Below, piece by piece: positions 52,917-59,753 of a stretch of 59,753 nucleotides of DNA. Location of the stretch: assembly GCA_036376135.1 (NCBI GenBank), contig DASVAW010000137.1:1-59753 (forward strand), given 5' to 3'. Position 1 is the first letter of the stretch, and each line of letters starts with the position of its first letter. The notes beneath the pieces were generated by a model. The model saw nothing but the letters and a program-made list of their open reading frames with translations. It was not told the DNA's origin and did not search any database. A program made the translations under genes and the position numbers. The DNA is from Candidatus Polarisedimenticolaceae bacterium. GTDB taxonomy: Bacteria > Acidobacteriota > Polarisedimenticolia > Polarisedimenticolales > DASRJG01.

Positions 52917-53586
52917 AGGACTTGCCGCCCTGGTTCCCCTTGCCCTTGTTCTTGTCCTTCTTGCCCTGGCCTTGACCCTTCTGGGACTTGGCCTGATCGC
53001 CGCCCGAGCCGCCCTTGCCGTGCCGCTTCTTGTATTCGCCCGTCATCACGGAGCGCACGTCGCGGCCCGAGGAGCGCCACTGCATCGCCGTCTCGACCGG
53101 AACGCCGTAGTACTCGTGCGCCATGCGGACCGCGACGAGATTGCGCACGTCGGCGTCCTTCAGCACGATCGCGTGGCGGGGATCCTGCTTGTGTTTCTTC
53201 CAGTAGCCGTAGGCCTTCCCGTAAGGAGGGCCCGGGTCGCGCTGCACCGGAACGAAGAAGACGTCGGGCTGGACGTTGCAGCGGTTGGAGATCTCGAACC
53301 ACCCGAGCCCCTGCCTGCGAAGCCCGAAGTAGAACTCGGGGCCCTTGCCGCAGTAGCGGTCGAGGTAGAGGGCGACGGAGAGATCGTCGGGGTTCGGGTA
53401 ATACCGCCGACCCCAGTCCTCGATCACGCGCACGTCGCGGTCGAAGTACCGGGAGGAGATCGAGAAGAAGAGATTGGCGTCGTCGCCGACCGGGACGTTC
53501 GCGCCGAAGCTCACGTCGAGTCCCGCCCGGGCCGGAGCCGCGACGAGCGCGACGACGAAAATCGTAACCACGAGGAGTCGTTTCAT
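52915..53586 (-). CDS. Secreted protein of unknown function with a basic tail
   Basis: This 223-residue exported protein has a signal peptide (LLVVTIFVVALVAAPARA). A Tyr/Trp/Arg-rich domain follows (LFFSISSRYFDRDVRVIEDW, EFYFGLRRQGLGWFEISN). The C-terminal 35 residues are almost only Lys, Gly, Gln, Asn and Ser, which suggests an extended tail that binds polyanions. No known family is recognised with confidence. AGGAGG lies about 8 bases before the ATG. The 3' end borders the insertion sequence; the reading frame is intact. Confidence 0.72.
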   Translation of the reverse strand: MKRLLVVTIFVVALVAAPARAGLDVSFGANVPVGDDANLFFSISSRYFDRDVRVIEDWGRRYYPNPDDLSVALYLDRYCGKGPEFYFGLRRQGLGWFEISNRCNVQPDVFFVPVQRDPGPPYGKAYGYWKKHKQDPRHAIVLKDADVRNLVAVRMAHEYYGVPVETAMQWRSSGRDVRSVMTGEYKKRHGKGGSGGDQAKSQKGQGQGKKDKNKGKGNQGGKS

Positions 53587-53641
53587 GGAGTGGCCTCCTG
53601 CCCGGCCAAATCTAAACCGATCCCGCGACGGGGCAAGTTGG

Positions 53642-53647
53642 TAGCCT
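53642..53647 (+). promoter_or_regulatory. -10 box TAGCCT placed for a leaderless mRNA (mobB-like gene)
   Basis: TAGCCT is followed by exactly 6 bases and then the ATG at 53654, with no Shine-Dalgarno in between. Confidence 0.5.
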
Positions 53648-53653
53648 TGCCGC

Positions 53654-54208
53654 ATGCGCATCCTCGCCGTCGGGGGCTTCGGTTCCGGATCCGGAAAAAC
53701 CACGCTCGTCGCGCTTCTGCTCGCGCGGCTTCCCGGATGGGGGGCCCTGAAAACTTCTCCGGGAAAACACGGCCGGCCGCCGACCGGTCCCTGGACGCTC
53801 GAGACCGACGCCAGGGCCCTCCGCGCCGCGGGATCGGACACGGCGCGCATGATCGACGCGGGGGCCGCCCGCGTCGCGTGGCTGCGCAGTGCCGGAACAC
53901 CCCCCCAGGATGCGCTCGACGCGGTGCGGAGGTGGAGCGCCGGCCTTCCCGGTCTCGTCGTCGAGGGTCTCAGGGCGGCCGAGGCGCTCGGAGCCGACCG
54001 GCTCTACCTCGTCGCGCGCGCCGGGTCGCGCGACCTGAAGCCCGCCGCGGTCGAGGCCGCGTCCCGCGCCGACGCGATCGTGGTGAACGGGACGGCCCCG
54101 CCCGCGGGACTCCCCTCCGGGCGAATCGTCGTCGCCGACCTCGCGAAGATACCCGGCCCCTCGCTCGAGGCCCTCCTCGAGGAGATCAGTGCGTGGTCTC
54201 GAAAGTGA
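53654..54208 (+). CDS. MobB-like P-loop NTPase (molybdopterin guanine dinucleotide adapter)
   Basis: The 184-residue protein starts ILAVGGFGSGSGKTTLVALL, a P-loop at residues 8-17, and then shows KTSPGKHG, a stretch ETDARALRAAGSDTARMIDA that resembles the MobB 'D-x-AGA' region, and VVEGLRAAEALGADRLYLV. MobB works with MobA in attaching a nucleotide to molybdopterin. moaC and mobA lie within 3 kb, which supports the call. The 3' end overlaps the convergent small secreted-protein gene by 23 bases. Confidence 0.7.
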   Translation: MRILAVGGFGSGSGKTTLVALLLARLPGWGALKTSPGKHGRPPTGPWTLETDARALRAAGSDTARMIDAGAARVAWLRSAGTPPQDALDAVRRWSAGLPGLVVEGLRAAEALGADRLYLVARAGSRDLKPAAVEAASRADAIVVNGTAPPAGLPSGRIVVADLAKIPGPSLEALLEEISAWSRK

Positions 54209-54620
54209 TCCGGAACGCCGAAGCGGTCGACAGGTGCTGGCGCACGTCGTCGAATCCGATGCTGTAGACCATCTGGCGACCGGCGCGCAGCGGGATGAGC
54301 TTCGTCCCCCCCGTGCCCGCGCCGACGAGGTTTCCCTCGCCGTCGACGACGGCGAGCGCGATCCCGATCTTCACCGATGCCTCGCCGAGGTTGGAGACCG
54401 TCACCTTCGCCTTGGGTTGCTCGAACAGCGGCGTCGGCTTGTCCCCCTGCGGCTCGGGAAGGACGAACTCGATCGAGTCGAACTTCGCCCCGTCACCCAG
54501 CTCGATGCCGACCTGCAACGGCTTGTTGGCCTTGAACTCGTAGCTCTTCGAGACGAAGCCGTCGGCACGCGCCGTCGAGGCGAGCGCGAGCACGGCGGCG
54601 AGGATCGTTCCCTTCTTCAT
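54186..54620 (-). CDS. Small secreted protein of unknown function
   Basis: This 144-residue exported protein has signal peptide KKGTILAAVLALASTARA. The mature part is a beta-rich domain of about 125 residues (PLQVGIELGDGAKFDSIEFV, SVKIGIALAVVDGEGNLVGA, GRQMVYSIGFDDVRQHLS) with an Ig-like feel. GGGAG lies 7 bases before the ATG. It starts 4 bases from the moaC stop on the same strand, so it may be co-transcribed with moaC. Family unknown. Confidence 0.72.
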   Translation of the reverse strand: MKKGTILAAVLALASTARADGFVSKSYEFKANKPLQVGIELGDGAKFDSIEFVLPEPQGDKPTPLFEQPKAKVTVSNLGEASVKIGIALAVVDGEGNLVGAGTGGTKLIPLRAGRQMVYSIGFDDVRQHLSTASAFRITFETTH

Positions 54621-54624
54621 GGTG

Positions 54625-55107
54625 CTACTCCCGGGGGCGGCGCCAGGATCCCGAGCGCCCTCCGCTTTTCTCGAGGAGGCAGACCTCCTCGACGGTGATG
54701 CCGCGGTCCGCGGCCTTGGCCATGTCGTAGAGGGCGAGCGCCGCGGCGGACGCCGCGACGAGCGCCTCCATCTCGACGCCGGTCGTCCAGCGGGCCGCCG
54801 CCTCGGCGGTGACGACCGCCTCCCGGCCCCGGGACTTCAGTTCGATGCGGACGTCGAGGTGGTCGAGCGGGATCGTGTGGCACAGCGGGATCCACTCGGC
54901 GGTGCGTTTGCCGGCCTGGATCCCCGCGAGGCGGGCGACCGCCAGGGCGTCCCCCTTGGCGAGGCGGTTCTCGCGCAGGAGCCGGAACGACGTCGCGCCG
55001 AACCGGACCCGGGCCCGGGCGACCGCGCGGCGCTCGGTCGCGCCCTTGGCGCCGACGTCGACCATGCGAGCCGCTCCCTGCGCATCCACGTGGGTCAGCC
55101 TGCCCAT
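54625..55107 (-). CDS. moaC: Cyclic pyranopterin monophosphate synthase MoaC
   Basis: This 160-residue enzyme performs the second part of the first step of molybdenum-cofactor synthesis. Its marks are MVDVGAKGATERRAVARA, LAGIQAGKRTAEWIPLCHTI, PLDHLDVRIEL and TGVEMEALVAASAAALALYD. All fit MoaC over full length. I chose the ATG at 55107 because it begins the family sequence. An ATG three codons earlier lies within the TAGGAT box. No strong Shine-Dalgarno is present, so it may be leaderless. Confidence 0.95.
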   Translation of the reverse strand: MGRLTHVDAQGAARMVDVGAKGATERRAVARARVRFGATSFRLLRENRLAKGDALAVARLAGIQAGKRTAEWIPLCHTIPLDHLDVRIELKSRGREAVVTAEAAARWTTGVEMEALVAASAAALALYDMAKAADRGITVEEVCLLEKSGGRSGSWRRPRE

Positions 55108-55114
55108 GGGAAGC

Positions 55115-55120
55115 ATCCTA
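55115..55120 (-). promoter_or_regulatory. -10 box TAGGAT placed for a leaderless mRNA (moaC)
   Basis: TAGGAT is followed by 7 bases and the moaC ATG at 55107. Confidence 0.45.
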
Positions 55121-55165
55121 CCCCAGCCGGTTGTAGACTCCCCGGCCACCTCAGGAGACGACCCC

Positions 55166-56623
55166 GTGAGCACCCTCGCCGCCCTCGAACCCCGCTCGCT
55201 CTGGGAACACTTCGACGCCCTCACGAAGATCCCCCGCCCCTCCGGCCGCGAGGCCGCCGCCGCCGCGTACGTCGAGTCGGTCGCCCGCCGCATCGGCGCG
55301 GAGATCCGCCGCGACGCCGTGGGCAACGTCGTCCTCTCGGTTCCCGCGAGTTCCGGGCGCGAGAAGGCCCCCGCCGTGATCCTCCAGGGCCACCTCGACA
55401 TGGTCGCGGAGAAGAACAAGGGGGTCGAGCACGACTTCCTGAAGGACCCGATCCGCACGCGCGTCGAAGGCGAGTGGGTCGGGGCCGTCGGCACGACGCT
55501 CGGCGCCGACAACGGCATCGGCGTCGCCGCCGCCCTCGCGGCCGCGACCGACCCGGCGGTGTCGCACGGTCCCCTCGAGCTGCTCTTCACGATCGACGAG
55601 GAGCGCGGCCTCACGGGAGCGATCGGCCTCGACGCGTCGCTCCTGCGAGGGCGCACGCTGCTCAATCTCGACTCCGAGGAGGACGGCGCGATCTACGTCG
55701 GCTGCTCGGGGGGATGCGACTCGATCCTGCACTTCGACCCCCGCTGGACCGCGCCGACCCCCGGCCGCGCGCCGTTGCTCCTCGAGGTTCGCGGACTTCG
55801 CGGCGGGCACTCCGGCCTGAACATCCACGAGGGACGCGGGAACGCGCTCAAGCTCGTCGTGAGGATCCTCTTCTCGGCTCTGGAGGCCGGGGTCCGGTTC
55901 GATCTCGCGGCGATCCGGGGCGGATCGAAACACAACGCCATCCCCCGCGAGGCGGAGGCGATCCTCCACGTCGATCCGGCGGACCGGGCGAAGCTCGACG
56001 GCATCGTCGCCTGCATGCGCGAGGGGTTCGGCGTGGAGCTCGCCGGCGTCGACGACGGAGTCGAGGTGGCGGTTTCGGACGCACCGTCCGCCGCGCGGGT
56101 CGCCTCCGCCGAGGCGGCCGGGAGGCTCGTGCGGCTGCTGGCCGTGCTCCCGCACGGCGTGATCGCGATGAGCCGGGACCTTCCCGGCCTCGTCGAGACG
56201 TCGAACAATCTCGCGGTGGCCGAGATCGAGGGCGACCTCGTCCGGATCGTCACTTCGAGCCGCTCGAGCGTCGCGCCGTCGATCCGGATGGTCCTGGACG
56301 CCATCCGCTGCGCCGGCCAGCTGGCCGGTGCCGACGTGGAGTCGAGGGACGGTTATCCCGGATGGAAGCCGAATCTCGCCTCACCCGCGCTCGGCGTCGT
56401 CCGCGACGTCTACCGCCGGCGCTGGGGGCGCGAGCCCGAGGTCAAGGCGATCCACGCCGGACTCGAGTGCGGTCTTCTGGGGGAGAAGGTCCCCGGTCTC
56501 GACATGGTCTCCTTCGGGCCGCAGATCGAAGGGGCGCACTCCCCCGACGAACGCGTGCACGTGGCGTCGGTCGACCGGTTCTGGGGCGCGCTCAAGGAAG
56601 TGCTCGACCGGATGTCGGCCTAG
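55166..56623 (+). CDS. pepD: Cytosol non-specific dipeptidase PepD (M20 family)
   Basis: This 485-residue aminoacyl-histidine dipeptidase has metal-binding motifs [40 protein letters not shown] and NLDSEEDGAIYVGCSGG. Further on are the lid domain segment RGLRGGHSGLNIHEGRGNAL and IHAGLECGLLGEKVPGLDMV with HSPDERV. All ligands are present. The GTG at 55166 has AGGAGA about 8 bases upstream. It diverges from moaC and ends in a CTAG shared with mobA. Confidence 0.94.
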   Translation: MSTLAALEPRSLWEHFDALTKIPRPSGREAAAAAYVESVARRIGAEIRRDAVGNVVLSVPASSGREKAPAVILQGHLDMVAEKNKGVEHDFLKDPIRTRVEGEWVGAVGTTLGADNGIGVAAALAAATDPAVSHGPLELLFTIDEERGLTGAIGLDASLLRGRTLLNLDSEEDGAIYVGCSGGCDSILHFDPRWTAPTPGRAPLLLEVRGLRGGHSGLNIHEGRGNALKLVVRILFSALEAGVRFDLAAIRGGSKHNAIPREAEAILHVDPADRAKLDGIVACMREGFGVELAGVDDGVEVAVSDAPSAARVASAEAAGRLVRLLAVLPHGVIAMSRDLPGLVETSNNLAVAEIEGDLVRIVTSSRSSVAPSIRMVLDAIRCAGQLAGADVESRDGYPGWKPNLASPALGVVRDVYRRRWGREPEVKAIHAGLECGLLGEKVPGLDMVSFGPQIEGAHSPDERVHVASVDRFWGALKEVLDRMSA

Positions 56624-57225
56624 GCCCCCGGCCGCTCGATCCCGAACCCCTCGAGCTCCGAGGGCCAGTTGACGTTCGCGAGCGCGAGCGTGACGTCGAT
56701 CCCCCAGCCCTCGAGCGCGGCGGCGGGGAGACGCTGCACCTCGAGATCCGCGAACAACGCCTGGACCTTCAGCGCGCCCGTCTCGAGGGCGTCCCGCACG
56801 AGCGGTTCCGCCGACCGTCGCCACAACGCGACGAGCGGGTGGTCCCGACCGGCGGCGTCCGTCGGCACGACGACCTGGGCCTCCGGCCGCGCCTCGGCCA
56901 GGAGCACCCGGAACAGGTCCGAGTCGGCCGCCGGGTAGTCGCACGCGAGGACCAGGAGGTCGGCCTTTCCGGTGGACGAGAAGGCTGCGGCGATCCCCGC
57001 GAGCGGACCCCGTCCCGCGGGAGGCTCGTCCTCGACGACGGCGAAGGAGGGCGCCGGATTCCGAACGCCCTTCGGGAGGCTGATCAGCACGTTCCCGCAG
57101 AGAGGGCGCAGCACCTTCGCCGCCCGCTCGGCGAGCGAACCGCCGTCGAGCCGGAGCTCGCCTTTCGGGCGTCCCATGCGCCGGCCCGCTCCGCCGGCGA
57201 GCACCACTCCGATCGTCTGAGCCAC
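56620..57225 (-). CDS. mobA: Molybdenum cofactor guanylyltransferase MobA
   Basis: This 201-residue nucleotidyltransferase attaches GMP to molybdopterin. Motifs are VVLAGGAGRRMGRPKGELRL (nucleotide loop), EDEPPAGRGPLAGIAAAF and LACDYPAADSDLF with metal-binding Asp, then NVNWPSELEG near the C-terminus. Together with moaC and a mobB-like gene it forms a scattered cofactor cluster. The GTG start has no Shine-Dalgarno, and a TAAATT box ends 6 bases before it. Confidence 0.93.
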   Translation of the reverse strand: MAQTIGVVLAGGAGRRMGRPKGELRLDGGSLAERAAKVLRPLCGNVLISLPKGVRNPAPSFAVVEDEPPAGRGPLAGIAAAFSSTGKADLLVLACDYPAADSDLFRVLLAEARPEAQVVVPTDAAGRDHPLVALWRRSAEPLVRDALETGALKVQALFADLEVQRLPAAALEGWGIDVTLALANVNWPSELEGFGIERPGA

Positions 57226-57231
57226 GCCGGC

Positions 57232-57237
57232 AATTTA
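57232..57237 (-). promoter_or_regulatory. -10 box TAAATT placed for a leaderless mRNA (mobA)
   Basis: TAAATT is followed by exactly 6 bases and the GTG of mobA. It overlaps the -10 box of the divergent gene by 2 bases. Confidence 0.55.
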
Positions 57238-57241
57238 CACT
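57236..57241 (+). promoter_or_regulatory. -10 box TACACT placed for a leaderless mRNA (DUF2064 gene)
   Basis: TACACT is followed by exactly 6 bases and the ATG at 57248. The gap between the two divergent start codons is only 22 bases, so both promoters must lie in it or in the opposite gene. Confidence 0.55.
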
Positions 57242-57247
57242 CCCCCG

Positions 57248-57922
57248 ATGGAACGCCTCATCCTGTTCGCCAAGGCCCCCCGTCTGGGCGCCGTGAAGAC
57301 GCGGCTCGTCCCGCCGCTCACCGCCGAGCAGGCGCTCGACCTGCACCGCGCGTTCGTCGACGATCAGATCCGTTTCGTCGCCGCCTGTTGCCGGCGGGGA
57401 CGCGAAGGGATCCTCGCCCTCGCCGAGCCCGCCGAATCCCTCCCGGAATCGGCGGTGGCGGCCGCCCTCGGACTGGAGGTCGCCCCGCAGGGAGACGGCG
57501 ATCTGGGCGAACGGATGGTCCGCGCCTTCTCCCGCGCCTTTTCCCGGGGCGCCGATGCGGCGGCGATTCTCGGTGCGGACGCCCCCACGCTCCCCGCCGC
57601 CCTGGTCGACGAGGTCTTCGAGCGGCTCGAGGCCGGGGCCGACGCGGTGATCGTCCCCGCGAGCGACGGCGGCTACGTGATGATCGGGCTCCGGGGGCCC
57701 CACCCCGAGATCTTCGCCGACGTCGAGTGGGGGACCGGAACCGTCGCGCTCTCGACCCGGGTTCGCGCCAGGGTGGCCGGGGTGCGTCTCGAACAGACCC
57801 TCCCCTGGCACGACGTCGACCTTCCCGCCGACCTCGACCGACTCGCCGCCGAGGTCGCCCGGGACCCCCTGCGGGCTCCGGCGACCGCCCGGGTGGTGGC
57901 GAGGCTTCCACGCAACCGATAG
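57248..57922 (+). CDS. DUF2064 (TIGR04282-type) glycosyltransferase-fold protein
   Basis: This 224-residue protein has the family start LILFAKAPRLGAVKTRLVPP, then GDGDLGERMVRAFSRAFSRG, ILGADAPTLPAALVDEVFER and VIVPASDGGYVMIGLRGPHP. It has a nucleotidyl/glycosyltransferase-like fold found beside molybdenum-cofactor and selenium genes in many genomes. The exact substrate is unknown. The stop codon lies in the loop of a hairpin at 57911-57931. Confidence 0.88.
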   Translation: MERLILFAKAPRLGAVKTRLVPPLTAEQALDLHRAFVDDQIRFVAACCRRGREGILALAEPAESLPESAVAAALGLEVAPQGDGDLGERMVRAFSRAFSRGADAAAILGADAPTLPAALVDEVFERLEAGADAVIVPASDGGYVMIGLRGPHPEIFADVEWGTGTVALSTRVRARVAGVRLEQTLPWHDVDLPADLDRLAAEVARDPLRAPATARVVARLPRNR

Positions 57923-57931
57923 ACGGTTGCG
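57911..57931 (+). other. Hairpin at the end of the DUF2064 gene, overlapping the rho -35
   Basis: The arms CGCAACCG and CGGTTGCG form a perfect 8-bp stem around ATAGA, which contains the TAG stop. The right arm overlaps the TAGACG proposed as -35 of rho. No U-run follows, so it is not a strong intrinsic terminator; an operator is the other option. Confidence 0.5.
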
Positions 57932-57949
57932 GAGATCGGGTGGTATAGT
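57920..57949 (+). promoter_or_regulatory. Candidate promoter of rho
   Basis: TAGACG and TATAGT have an 18-base spacer. The -10 is one base from consensus; the -35 is weaker. The start would be near 57956, giving a leader of about 80 bases, suitable for the autoregulatory attenuation that is known for rho. Confidence 0.45.
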
Positions 57950-58035
57950 CCGACCGCGTCGCGGCGAGGATCGCAACCCACCGAGCGGCGCGCCCGAATC
58001 GGAATCCAGCCCGAATGAGAAACGACGGAGAGCTT

Positions 58036-59475
<1,440 letters not shown>

Positions 59476-59511
59476 CGGGAACTTCCGGGGGCAAACGAGG
59501 TCCAACGTCCC

Positions 59512-59753
59512 ATGAGGAAACCCGTCCGGCTCGGTTTCTCCCTCGTCGCGTTGCTCGCTCTCGTCGCCTGCGACCCGGCGCCGAATCGGCTGACGATCCC
59601 GGCGGCCCCGGAGGCCGGGGTCGCCTTCATCGGCAGCTCCATCGCTCCCCCGCCGCCTCCTCCGCCGGGCTCCGAACGACGCATCGGCCACAGCGCCTCC
59701 CTTGCTTCCGCACCGTCGCCCGCCTCCGACCCCGACCGCAAGATCGTCCGCAC
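59512..59753 (+). CDS. Lipoprotein, partial; possible DUF4349 family
   Basis: The first 80 codons are visible. The signal peptide ends in the lipobox LVAC (Cys20), followed by a Pro-rich linker with seven prolines in a row. The segment ending at the window edge reads SDPDRKIVR, as at the start of the DUF4349 domain ('R-K-I-V-R-T'), so I suggest that family. The ATG lies 36 bases after the rho stop, with no clear Shine-Dalgarno. Confidence 0.55.
   Translation, partial: MRKPVRLGFSLVALLALVACDPAPNRLTIPAAPEAGVAFIGSSIAPPPPPPPGSERRIGHSASLASAPSPASDPDRKIVR

Noticed and set aside
57911-57931. A classic intrinsic terminator after the DUF2064 gene
   Set aside because: The stem is there, but GAGATCGGG follows instead of a U-run.

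Overview
The window is about 60 kb of very GC-rich, gene-dense bacterial chromosome. Third codon positions are almost all G/C, GTG and TTG starts are frequent, and many neighbouring genes overlap by 1-4 bases (ATGA, GTGA). A fused cytochrome cbb3 oxidase with a one-haem CcoP, long secreted proteins built from Kelch, FG-GAP and thrombospondin type 3 repeats, and many TPR and HEAT proteins fit Acidobacteriota (for example the Thermoanaerobaculia) or a similar deep-branching Gram-negative group. No rRNA or other phylogenetic marker was compared, so the phylum is inference. There is one tRNA, one insertion sequence and no CRISPR array.

Layout. 1-5,100: the end of a secreted protein, a lipoate/octanoate transferase, a 14-repeat Kelch protein and an AAA+ regulator without the sigma54-contact loop. 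5,170-14,820: an FNR-like regulator diverging from a cbb3 oxidase operon (ccoNO, Q, P, G, H, a SafE-like gene, I, S), with a perfect FNR box between them. 14,717-30,265, all on the minus strand: a long housekeeping run (DUF502, cinA, thpR, plsY, gpsA, a CpsB-like phosphatase, a TPR lipoprotein, ftsY, ribD, ribE, ribBA, ffh, rpsP, khpA, rimM, trmD, rplS, a TPR protein) covering translation, SRP targeting, riboflavin and phospholipid synthesis. 30,323-34,708: two divergent regulator operons (XRE-TPR with a secreted protein; AraC-type with a HEAT-repeat protein) closed by a strong bidirectional terminator. 34,728-41,642: one 2,304-residue secreted gene. 41,814-47,892: an S8 protease lipoprotein, a sulfatase-fold/TPR lipoprotein and proteins of unknown function. 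47,931-51,474: initiator tRNA, ftsB, eno, cutA and a Cys/Met-metabolism enzyme. 51,508-52,916: a complete IS1-like element with its 9-bp target duplication. 52,915-59,753: molybdenum-cofactor genes (mobB-like, moaC, mobA), a dipeptidase, a transferase, rho, and the start of a lipoprotein.

How the parts work together. The FNR-like protein carries an ExxSR recognition helix that fits the TTGATNNNNATCAA site, so oxygen or redox control of the cbb3 oxidase is the best supported circuit. The cco operon also encodes its copper pump (CcoI) and assembly factors. Both SRP GTPases lie in one operon with riboflavin genes. The Kelch protein and the giant FG-GAP/TSP3 protein have different bodies but share a C-terminal module of about 110 residues, which suggests a common surface fate.

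Two genome-style signals recur. Five genes without a Shine-Dalgarno have a TANNNT box ending 6-7 bases before the start codon, as expected for leaderless mRNAs. Four of eight convergent gene pairs share the palindrome CTAG as both stop codons, leaving no room for a terminator between them.
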